The position numbers were made by a program, and so were the translations under genes. 64,000 nucleotides of DNA, taken from Anaeramoeba flamelloides. Its lineage: Eukaryota > Metamonada > Anaeramoebidae. The stretch spans positions 11,847,001 to 11,911,000 of the forward strand of contig JANTQA010000070.1 in the NCBI GenBank assembly GCA_027625915.1, given 5' to 3'. Under the pieces are notes generated by a model. It worked only from the letters and a program-made list of their open reading frames with translations. It was not told the DNA's origin and did no database searches. Shown here piece by piece: positions 11,577 to 21,183 of this stretch (positions within the stretch are counted from its first letter, which is position 1; every line of letters begins with the position of its first letter).

Positions 11577-13143
11577 ACACAAAAAAAAGCAAAGCAGCTG
11601 AAAAGAAAATTTCGAAAACCAAATCTTATTCTTAAAAACCAGATCTTTTTAGATTCAACCCATCTATAAAGTTCTAAATCAAAATTTAATAAACAGCCTT
11701 TTTCATTTGATCTATAGTTGTTCAAATATTTAGAACTCTTTATTAAAACAACCTATGGTGGCGATCCAAAAAAAAAAACGACATAAAAGGAAACAACCAC
11801 CAACCCATTCAACACTTGGGGCCAAAAAAAAAACTTTTCACTGAAGTTTTTTTCTTTTTTCTATTATTTTTTGACTCTTTCATTTCTTGCTTTTCTTTCT
11901 CTTTTTCTTGTCTTTTTTCAGAAATAATTTATTCTTTTCATTTTTTAAAGAAAAGATATCCTTTGAGCTGTAATCCTGCTTACGTTACAGTTAGGATAAA
12001 AAAACCCTAAATACAATTTTAGAGTTTCAGGCAAATAGGAGGTAATTTTGTTGAATCACCTCTGCTCAACAATAAAAAAAAAAAAAGTTTACAAGTTTTT
12101 ATTTGGAGGAAATTCGTAGTTTTTTGATTATTTCAATTTAGGGTGTTTTTTTCAGAAAAAAATTTATTCTTTGTTTTCGTTTTAATGATTTTTTGAAATA
12201 AAATTAATTGAAAAGGTAATCAAATTACAACTAAAAAGAGCATTCATCAATAGCATCTATTACCACTATATTAGCAATAAATTCGTGATGATAATTTGAA
12301 ATCGGGTTGAATACAACTTTATCGCAAAAAATCATAAAAGCACAATAATTCACAAAATTGTAATAATCCACAAATTGCGAAAAAAAGAAAATTACTTTTT
12401 CTTTTTTTTTATTGATTTACAAATTTCAAATCAAGGGTGTGATCAATTAAATAAATAATTGTTAAATATTCAAGAAACGGTAATTGAATCTATAATAGAT
12501 GTGTTTTTTTTAAAAAAAAATGGGGTATTGCTTTCATAAGTTAAATAGTGAAAAGGTAGAGGGACTTTCATTCTTTATGAGTGATCAATTAAAATTTTTT
12601 TTTTTTTTACTCTTTAGCTGGGTTTTCTCTGAAATGTAAAGATAAGAAAAGAAGAAGAAGAAAAAAAAAGAAAATAAGTTATCTAAAAAATCTTTTAAAT
12701 TAGTTATTGTATAGCTAGGTTATTGGAAAGGCTTTTAAAAGTGAATAATCTTATTTAGTCTTGAATAGAGTAAAGAAAATGATTTAATCGGGTAGCATTA
12801 CTATAAAGAATGTGTGAAGGTTGGGTAGTTTTATAAGAATTTTTATTCATTGCGATTTATAATACCGCAATTGACAATAAACTATAATCTGCCTTTTGTT
12901 ATTTATTGTTGATTGAAAGGGTTGATTAATTTATCAATTAAATAAAAACAAAATATAATAAAACTCTTGATCTGATCATTAATTTAATTTATTTCTTTTT
13001 TGTTGTTTTTTAAAAAATTAATTTTTTTACACCGAATCTATTTTTTGATCAAATAAAAATTTTAATTCTGAAAAATATCATTGAGTTTTATTTTTTTATT
13101 ATTGATGGGGGGGGGGGGGTTAACAACACATTCACATGAAATG
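11574..13143. other. TFIIIC gene intronic region, part 2
   Basis: AT-rich sequence with no exon I can support. It contains a 13-base G run at 13107-13119, unusual against the local composition, and scattered A runs. Confidence 0.4.
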
Positions 13144-13497
13144 TGGTTCTTTAAATAAATTTTAAAAAAGAGTTACGAAGATGTTGAAATGTTAAATAGA
13201 AATTTTTGACAAAAAATCCCGAAAATTTTACTTTTTTTCTATTTTAGCAAAAAAATCAGTTTATTTTCTATGGGAGATTTTGAAAATATGATGAAATATT
13301 TGAAATAAAATCAATTAATATTTTTTAATCATTTACATTAATTCAAAGTCTAACCTCAAAAAAACAATTTAAATCCGAACCAAGCATGAATACATGAATT
13401 CCTATTTTCAAACACCTCCACCTAAAAAATAAACATGGGTTAAATTTTAATTATGGATTAAATTTTGTAAACATGAGCGATTCCCACCACTTTAAAA
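13144..13497 (+). repeat. Dispersed repeat family B, copy 2
   Basis: Partner of 2481-2826, with the same block order from GGTTCTTTAAATAAA to CACCACTTTA. It sits in the intron region of the TFIIIC gene. Unlike copy 1 it is not followed by a family A element. Confidence 0.58.
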
Positions 13498-13752
13498 AGG
13501 ATAGATCTTACCAAATATCTCTTTTAAAAAATCAAATGAAAACAAAACATTGGTATTTAAAATTTTAAATGGGATTAAATTTTAGCTAATTATCTCTTTT
13601 TCAATTCTGAAATCTCACTTTCTTTTGGGATTATTAGTCCAACCTCAAATTTATTTGAATAAAAACAATCCAAAAGTACAAAGAAATAAATCAAGATCTC
13701 AAATTACAGTCTGTTTCTTTGAAATCACTATTTGTTGAGCATTAAGGACTAC

Positions 13753-13811
13753 GTTTTCAGGTGAAAATAGTGAAATAATTTATAAAAACGCCCTTGGAAG
13801 AGTTTTGCAAT
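13753..13811 (-). CDS. TFIIIC largest subunit, candidate internal exon 4
   Basis: Short exon encoding IAKLFQGRFYKLFHYFHLKT, resembling the winged-helix segment of GTF3C1 around ERTFKRLYQYML. Its acceptor after TTACTGAG gives phase 0, matching the end of the exon at 14468. The donor GTAGTC leaves phase 2. An alternative acceptor would extend it to 13839, adding ISPWTNITE in frame but in a different phase. Composition is more balanced than the flanks. The exon is plausible but its ends are not proved. Confidence 0.5.
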
Positions 13812-14467
13812 CTCAGTAATATTTGTCCAAGGAGAAATTCTTTTAGAAAAAATGAGAAATTTTCACAATTTTCACAATTTTTACCTTGAAAGATCATGCC
13901 ACTTTAATTTGATTTTAATATTTTAGAATTTCCATTTCAACTTTCTGAACTCACAGTAATTCCTCTGGCTGTTCTACATATTATTTACATTTTCTTTTAC
14001 AAGTTCGAAATGTTCTCAAATTTGAACTTGCACTTGAAAATCCCCAAAATACATTTTTTGCAATTATTTATTTTTTGTTATTTTCAAATTTCTTTTTCAT
14101 TAAAAAAGATTGAAAAAAAGTATACGTGAAAAGTTAAAGATTACAAAAAATGTTTTTTTTTTTGTCCAATTTCTTCAGAATGAAAATTCTTTTTGAGAAG
14201 TGAAAGTGAAATAACACAATTAATCACACTTTCAAGGGTGGTAACGTAGTCCTTAAGAAAAAAAGGAAAATGAAGTGAAAATTTTTTCCATTTATTCCCA
14301 AAATATCAGTAAAGCATACTTGTTTGTATATCAATAAAAATCAAGTAATTGAAGTTTTGTGTTGTTTATTGAAAAGTCTTTGTGAATTAACAATGTCTTT
14401 TGGTGTAGCCAATAATAAAGAAAGCACGTTTGAAAACATTAAAATTTATTAAAAAAGAGATATTTAC

Positions 14468-14903
14468 AGATTGTGGGACTTGGTTGGTTTCTTTGGAATA
14501 GATATGGTTAAGCAATTGAAACTTAATTGGATAGCACAAAATGTTTAATGATGGTTTTTGATTGATTTCAATTTTTTCCTTTACTTGTGTACTCACATTT
14601 TGGCTTGGTGACTTTGGCAATAAAAAACGTTTTTTTTCAAACCTGCCATTAAAAGATAATTGTAGCTTGGTTTGTAAATCGATTTTGTCTATTTTTTCTG
14701 TTTCGATTTTCTTTTCTTGGAGAAGGATATTTAAAGACTTTGACACGTTGTCCTTTATTCTTCTTGTATGGTTCTGGAAAGAAAGGTTGTTTAATGTTTC
14801 AAAGATTAATTCACTTTTACCAAGCCCATATTCGAGTGAAGCACCCTTCAGGATCTGTAAAATTGTTATTTCAAGTTGGTTGTGGTGTAAGACTTGCGAT
14901 ATT
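14468..14903 (-). CDS. TFIIIC largest subunit, exon 3
   Basis: Exon of 436 bases. The first base completes the Val codon left by exon 2; the rest reads through 145 codons. It encodes a winged-helix unit with ITILQILKGASLEYGLGKSE followed by HTRRIKDNVSKSLNILLQ, the helix-turn-helix pattern seen in B-block winged helices, and then a Lys/Gln-rich linker. It ends QVPQS before a GTAAAT donor in phase 0. No start codon is needed, since it is internal. The exact phase match at both ends is the strongest support for this model. Confidence 0.72.
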
Positions 14904-15423
14904 CTGTAGTGCCATAATTTTTAGTGTAGGTTAAAATCGTTTGAGAAAGAAAAAGCAATAGTAAAAGAAAATACAAAACAACAAACTTTCTGTTAGTTGT
15001 TGAAAAATACAAAATGAAAAATTTAAAACAATTGTTACTCCATCCCCTGAGTCAAATAGTGTTTTTTGGTTTGTAAAAAATTAAATTGTTCACTAAACCT
15101 TTGGTGCCACAGAAGAAAAGTTAAAGATTTCTTTTTGAAATTTTTTTTTTTATTAGTTTCCAATAATTCGATATTGATTTTCATTTTGGAACTATTAAGT
15201 TATTAGAATTTTGATCAGTAAAACAATATTAAAAAAATCGTTAAAGTTTTTTGTGAAAATAAATTATAAAATTGTTTTTGTTTTTCATTTTTTGTTTTGA
15301 TGATTTTTATGTTTTGATAATTTTTTGTTCTTTCGTAATCGCTAAGTGTTTTTAAGTTTCAAAACAAGGAATAATTCTCATCAAAAAACAATAAAAAAAA
15401 TATTTTTTGGTTGAAATACATAC
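14904..15423 (-). other. TFIIIC gene intron 2
   Basis: 520-bp intron, donor GTATGT and acceptor CTACAG on the minus strand, phase 2 on both sides (GT|A making Val). Very AT-rich. Confidence 0.7.
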
Positions 15424-15578
15424 ACCAAATTATAAGAAAGCAAATGAACAGTTGCATTATGAAGATAACCAATTGAATAGCCAGTTTGCTTTGTAATTTG
15501 TAAAAAAGAAATCCCATATTGCCTACTCCTTGCAACAATTTCCAGAATTTGCAAATGCTTTTCAGCAAGATCTAAAAA
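15424..15578 (-). CDS. TFIIIC largest subunit, exon 2 (B-block winged helix)
   Basis: 155-base exon encoding LAEKHLQILEIVARSRQYGI, then SFLQITKQTGYSIGYLHNAT and VHLLSYNLV. This is the clearest B-block_TFIIIC winged helix in the gene: yeast TFC3 has FELLLEVAKSGEKGINTMDL at the matching place, and the 'ILE..ARSR..GIS...I....GYS' pattern is typical. It begins at an AG in phase 0 and ends at GTATGT in phase 2. The Phe-rich reading just upstream of the acceptor is intron sequence. Confidence 0.78.
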
Positions 15579-15756
15579 CTTGACAAAAAATAACAATAAG
15601 AATATGAAGAAGAATATGAAGAAGAAGAAGAATACAAAAAAAGATAAGTCAATCAATAATGAGTTCAGAAGAAAAATTCTGTTTTCTCGTTTTGTGTTGT
15701 GGCTCTCACCCGATCAATTTTTTGTTATTTTAATGAACAGAAATCGAAATACAAAC
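15579..15756 (-). other. TFIIIC gene intron 1
   Basis: 178-bp intron, donor GTTTGT after a Glu codon and acceptor GTCAAG before a Phe codon, phase 0. It contains a TTCTTCTTC-rich pyrimidine tract on the minus strand. Confidence 0.62.
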
Positions 15757-16074
15757 TTCAGGTATCCAGAGTATTTTGTTTCTCAAATGATTCGGAGAAA
15801 TGACCTTTAATGAGTCAAGATTTTTCATAATGTCAAGACTTGCTAATTCCTTGTTTTCAATCAAAACATGATCGTGTTTTTGCTTTGATCTTTCACGTAC
15901 AGAACAACTAGAAAATGAGAAAAGCATTCCTATTTGTACACACCTCGAAAATATGTATCTTTTGAATTTTGGGTTTTTGATTCGAACCTTTGCAAAAAGT
16001 GAACCGAGCGTACAACCACATTGACCTTCAAGACTGATCTCGAAAACGCATTTTTGAATTAGATCATTGAACAT
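15757..16074 (-). CDS. TFIIIC largest subunit, exon 1 (N-terminus)
   Basis: Begins at an ATG (16072-16074) with MFNDLIQKCVFEISLEGQCG, followed by CTLGSLFAKV and FKRYIFSRCVQIGM. The opening 'L...C..EI.LEG..G.TL..L' is the usual start of GTF3C1/TFC3 proteins (human: LDEVALEGLDGLCLPALW). The frame is also open upstream to an AG at 16121-16122 (adding YWHCLVIEQSKRKDG), so an extra 5' exon cannot be excluded; I chose the ATG because homologues begin at this point. The exon ends LRNKILWIPE before a GTTTGT donor, phase 0. The start lies about 300 bp from the tRNA-like gene on the other strand. Confidence 0.72.
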
Positions 16075-16375
16075 ACCATCTTTTCTTTTTGATTGTTCAA
16101 TAACAAGACAATGCCAGTAGCTAAAAAATCAAAAAAATAAAAAAAATTTTTTCAATTTTGACTTTTGGGGTGATTAGGATCTTGGCTAAAAAAAAAAGAA
16201 AGTACCAACGAAGAAATGGTTCAGTTACAAACACAAAACAGAAACAAATTTATTCTCAACACCTATGAAGTCTTGTGGATTTACTTTTTTGAAATTTATT
16301 TGACTTGGAAAGGAGATTTTGTTTCAAATTTTTTTAAAAGTTGAAAAAAAAAATACAAAACTATTACCGAATTCA

Positions 16376-16532
16376 GCGCTAGTAGCTCAGCCCGTAGAGC
16401 AATTTGCAATTATAAGTTCAATTCTTGAAAGGTTCATTCTTCTCATTCGAACCTTCGCCCTGGTGGGCAGTGTCTCGTAAACACAGACATAACGAATGCA
16501 AAAAGGTCAGTGGTTCAATTCCACTCTCGCGC
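16376..16532 (+). tRNA. Interrupted tRNA-Thr(CGU)-like gene
   Basis: 5' GCGCTAG pairs with 3' CTCGCGC at 6 of 7 positions as an acceptor stem. TAGCTCAGCCCGTAGAGCA gives a D-arm and a box A-like element (about 16382-16401). AGTGG-TTCAATT-CCACT is a perfect T-arm, and GGTTCAATTCC (16512-16522) is a good box B. A run of 7 T follows at 16533. A canonical anticodon loop CTCGTAA sits on a GTGT/ACAC stem, giving anticodon CGU. About 68 bases separate the D-arm from the anticodon arm and about 18 separate it from the variable region, neither at the usual intron site after base 37. The D-loop lacks the G18-G19 pair. It may be a pseudogene, a tRNA with unusual insertions, or a tRNA-derived element; a functional Thr tRNA is not established. 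Confidence 0.42.
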
Positions 16533-16539
16533 TTTTTTT
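16533..16539 (+). terminator. Pol III-type T-run terminator
   Basis: Seven consecutive T immediately follow the last acceptor-stem base of the tRNA-like gene, as expected for RNA polymerase III termination. T runs are common in this AT-rich DNA, so the position rather than the run itself is the evidence. Confidence 0.4.
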
Positions 16540-18458
16540 ATCCTTTTTTCTGTTGAATCTGTCTTTTCCCCAATTTTTTTTTTGTTTTCAGTGATGAGTA
16601 AACTTAAAACAAAAATTTTAATGATTCTTTTTAATTTAAATTGGTCATAATTAAAGTGAATGGAAAAATAAAGGTAAAAATCCATTACTAAAAGACCAAA
16701 CTTTCTTGTAATTTTATTTTCAGAAATAAATTATTGTTTTTAAAAGACTGATCCATTTTTCTCATACTTGAAAATCCCAAATCTACAAATTTCCGTATTT
16801 TTCTAAAACACTTATTTTCTTTGAAGAAGAATGAAATCATATAGCCTGTAAAAGGAAGAGGTATACCAACTAACGCTTAAAAAAAACCCATTAAGTTCTA
16901 AAATAACATAGTATAAAAAATCTACTTAATTAAAAAGAAATTAATATAATTATTTTAATAATTGAAAAAAATATAATTTATTTTTCAAAGAACCTTTCAA
17001 ATCAATTTTTTTACTTTGTAACGGAACAAAAAAATACCAGAAAAAAACAATTGAGTCAAAGAAATAATTCTCCCAAAATACCTTCTTTAAAAACATAGTA
17101 AAATTCAACTTATAATCTAAAGAAATAGTTTTTAATTTGTTTATTTTTTATCAATAATTTATTACCCAATCTTAATTTTTTCAGTGTGTCAGTAATACAC
17201 AAGGATTAAACAAACCAATAGTCTTTATTATTATTACTCCAATTTTTAAATATTTTTCAAAAAAATAAAATAAATTCTAATTAATAATATAAATAATAAA
17301 AATAGATATTATCAAAGTACTTATTTTAATACAAACAGTTCCTTGTTTATTCTCTGAATATTTGAAAAAAATCAAATATAGCCGAATCTCTTAAATTTCA
17401 AGAAATTTAATAAATTTTTGATGAATGAAATAAAAGAGCATTGTTATCCATCTTCAATGGATTCAATATTTGATTTATTTTTCTTATAATATTAAAATAA
17501 GATTAAATTTCCAAGGCTATTTATTCATACATACTCTCTTAAATTACTAAAAGTGAGATTTCTTCAAAATAAATATATTTTTGCAAATTTTTCTTTTTTC
17601 TAATTTTTCCATGAAGCCAAACAAAAAGGATTTCGATTTTCTGACTCAAAGAATCAATTGGGATTTAAGAATTTTTTTCAAATGATAACTCAATTTCCTA
17701 AAGGTGATGAATGTGCTTTGCTATTTGGTTTAATCTTATCCATTAACAGATAATAGCTCTATTACCTTTTGAAAAAAAATCAATAAGATGATAATTGTCT
17801 TTCAAGTAAAAAAGTCTTAAAGGATACAAAATATTTCAAAATTAAACACAAATTCCATCACTTCCTTTCTTCAAAATAGAGACAATAAAAAAAAACCAAG
17901 AATTGATTAGTTTTGGGAATCTATTAATTCTATTTTTCGAGAAAGATTAATGCTTTTGATTTAAAACAATTTTACAAAATAAAAAGTTATTTAGAGAAAA
18001 AATTTAACACAGATTAAGCACTTTGGACATTGGATTTCACATACCTAAACACTGTTAGCATTCTTGATAACGAAAAACTTTTTTTAATAGAGATTTAGTC
18101 TTAAAATAAACGTTTTTTTATTATTTATTTTCAAAAAGACAAGTTGTATTATATTCATCTTCATTTGCTTTTTGGATCTGCTGAATTGAAAAACAATAAA
18201 GAGGAATTTGAATTCATATCAAAATACCATCCAATTGGAATCTATTTTGACTTAATTTATTAATTTTGATCTTGCTTAAAAAAAACAGAATTCATTTTTT
18301 TTAACAAATCCACTTTGAATATCTTTTGTTTTATTTTTCAAAACCTTATTTCTCGAGTAATTGAGAGCCAGGATATTAAGAAATTTGTGAAAACTGTTTA
18401 AAGTCTAAAAAATAACCAAAAACAAAAAAGAATAAATATATTTGCTTTGCAAAGTTAA
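16540..18458. other. Intergenic region upstream of the SZT2 gene
   Basis: About 1.9 kb with no coding segment seen on either strand. It separates the minus-strand TFIIIC gene (with the tRNA-like gene) from the plus-strand SZT2 gene and so should contain the SZT2 promoter. No specific promoter motif could be picked out. Confidence 0.45.
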
Positions 18459-18596
18459 ATGGAGATCCAACCTGCAAGTGAGCTGTTAGTTTTGTCTCAA
18501 GACATCAGGCTGTTTCCTAAAAATGAACAAATTTCATATTTTATAAATAACCTTTTACAGCCAATCCAAATTTCCAATGTTCCAATTGCCCCAAGA
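18459..18596 (+). CDS. SZT2: SZT2 homologue, exon 1
   Basis: ATG exon of exactly 46 codons. It encodes SQDIRLFPKNEQISYFINNL and ends VPIAPR just before a GTAAAA donor, phase 0. Human SZT2 has [20 protein letters not shown] in the same position. Joining to exon 2 gives PIAPRPVLVPCT, matching human VVPRPFLLVPST, which confirms both the gene identity and the splice site. Upstream sequence is intergenic and AT-rich. Confidence 0.88.
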
Positions 18597-18608
18597 GTAA
18601 AAAAAAAA

Positions 18609-18650
<42 letters not shown>

Positions 18651-18847
18651 TTTTTTCAATTTTTGCAAATTAATTCTTTACTTATCCCCCCCCTCAAATA
18701 CCCACAAACTCTCTCCAAAAAAAAAAATTAAATATTACAAACCAAACAAAAACCAAAAAAATACACAAAACTTAAAAACAAAACCAAACAAAAAAAAAAT
18801 AGAGCCAAATAATTCACACTGAACCAAGTCCAAGCAATAACACCCAG
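18597..18847 (+). other. SZT2 intron 1
   Basis: 251-bp intron with donor GTAAAA and acceptor CACCCAG. It includes a run of about 30 T after a run of A, and a C-rich patch before the acceptor. Phase 0; the protein similarity to SZT2 runs straight across it. Confidence 0.85.
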
Positions 18848-21120
18848 CCGGTGTTAGTTCCATGTACAAACTTTAATATTATTTCTTCATTTTATAGAAT
18901 CGTGATTAGTCTCGATCTCTCTAAGCAGGTAATCAAATCAGAGGAATTGTTCAACCAAGTGATTAAAAATTTTATAAAAACTTTTCAAATATTAAACCAA
19001 AATCTAAATTATTGCAACACAAAACAACCGATCAACATACTTTGTTATCTGACTATTTTAATTCAAAGAACGGAAAAAGAAACGGACTGCGAGTGTTTAA
19101 TTCAAGGACTTAATTTGAAAAACATTGAACCAAATTCTGTCTTGGAATTACTTTTAACAAGGGTTGTCGAAAAAAGGAACGAATACCTTGATAAGGAAAA
19201 GGACATTTTAAAGAACCAACCAAATTTTTTTTCATCCCCCACGAACCAACATTTAGAAAACTGTGTTTTTGCGCTCAACTTGTTACCGCAAAAAGGTTTA
19301 CCGTCAATTATTTTAATTCAGGGAACACCAATTCGTGTTGACGAAAGTTATTATGTGTATGACAACATCCTAATGCAAATAAACCGACAGAATATTAACT
19401 TTACCATTATCCAATCAAACCCAAGATTGGATTCAAATGATTTAGAAATTTGCAAGTATTCTTGCCAAGTCACACAAGGGAATTTTTTGGAGGGCGACTG
19501 GGCAGAAAAAGAATTTCAACAATCTGTTTTTTATAAGACGATCAATTTTAGTAGATATTTAATATTATTTGAAAATTCCAAATGTATATATGGCTCTTCA
19601 CTACAGAATAACACTGACAATGACAATGAAAGCAACACAATAAATATAAACAAAAGCACTAACGATAAATTCGAGATCAAGAACAAGAACAAACACAAGA
19701 ATAAAAAAGAAATTAATAAAAATGAAATTAATAAAAATGAAATTAATAAAAAAAGAAAACAAAAAAAAAAACAAAAACAAAAAGAAAAACAAAAAGAAAA
19801 TGAAAAAGAAAAGGGAAAAGAAAAAGAAAGGGGAAAAGAAAAAGAAAAGAACCAAAGTAGCAGCAGCAACAACAATCTTATGAATGAGATAAAACTCAAT
19901 AAATTTAATATTAAAAACAGCAATGAATTAAATTTCTTCCATAATTTGTTACTTAAAAAAATTCAAGAAAATAAAAAAATTAATATCCACGAATTATTGA
20001 AATTAAAAAATATCAATATAATCAAAGACTATCCGATTGGTATTGATCTAATTAGCCTAATTCACGGAAGAATTAAGGAAGGGTTCCAATTATATTATTT
20101 TTTTTTACAATATATTCAAAAAAACAATGAATTTGAACAAGAAATATCTTTTGTTTTACAATATAATTTAGATTTAACCACTGTAATATATTATTGCTTA
20201 ACACAACGCCAGACAGTACAGATGGAATCGAACGGGACGGAGTTTGTTGGCAAGCCATTAAATTCAATCATTAATGTTCAAATTTTGGTAAAAAAGATTT
20301 CAACAAATTTTGATTATTCGTCTTATTTTTCAATTGTCAAATTGAATGAAAATTCAAAGGACTTTGTCAAAAGAATATTAATGGTTGACACTGATATTTT
20401 GAAGTTTTTTAAATTCAGGAGTGTAAAAAAAAATGAAAAACCAAAACAAAAGCAAAAAACAAAGAAACAAACACATCCGATTTTTGAATTTTTGTCAAAA
20501 TCATCAAAAAGTATTAATCATTATTTTGCCAACACCGACACCTTTAAAATATTGTTTGCGCCACCGAGGCACATCGAAGAGATGGACTTTGAAAATGAAA
20601 GAATATATTATAAAAAAAGTAAAGATTTATTCATGGAATTCTTAAATAATTGGAGCACTTTCCAAAGGAACGAAAAGATCTTTTTCAAAATATGCGACCA
20701 AGAGGAATTAAATCAATTAAATCCACAAAAAAAAAGCTATATTGGCTTAAAACCAATCAATATTAATAGCAATTTTCTAAGATCAAAATTACCACAGGTG
20801 TTTTCCAAAATTAAATGGAACGATTTCCCCTTTAGGCATAATGAGTATAATTTAAAAGGGATTTATTTCCACCTTGAACAAAAATCGCCTACATATTTTT
20901 TTTTTACGATTTCTTTTTTTGGTATAAGCTATTTAGAATATTATTTGTTAATTGAAAAAAAAATGTTTGATAAAATAAATGAAATTAAAATCTTAGAACA
21001 ACCTCAAAAAGAACTGGAATCTTCAAAAGAACTTGTGAAAAAATTACAAGAACAAGAACAAGAACAAAACAATGATCAAGATCAAGAATATCAACAACAA
21101 CTACAACAACAACAACAACT

Positions 21121-21183
<63 letters not shown>

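Noticed and set aside
11313-11725. Overlapping open frames on both strands across the A53 run
   Set aside because: They translate poly-Lys or poly-Phe over the A/T run and differ in every frame; no domain or splice context.
14562-14909. 115-codon plus-strand frame (MISIFSFTCVLTFWLGDF)
   Set aside because: It is antisense to TFIIIC exon 3, which has phase-matched splice sites and winged-helix homology.
19531-19923. Minus-strand Phe/Leu/Ser-rich frame inside SZT2
   Set aside because: Exact antisense of the Lys/Glu/Asn-rich insert of the SZT2 exon.
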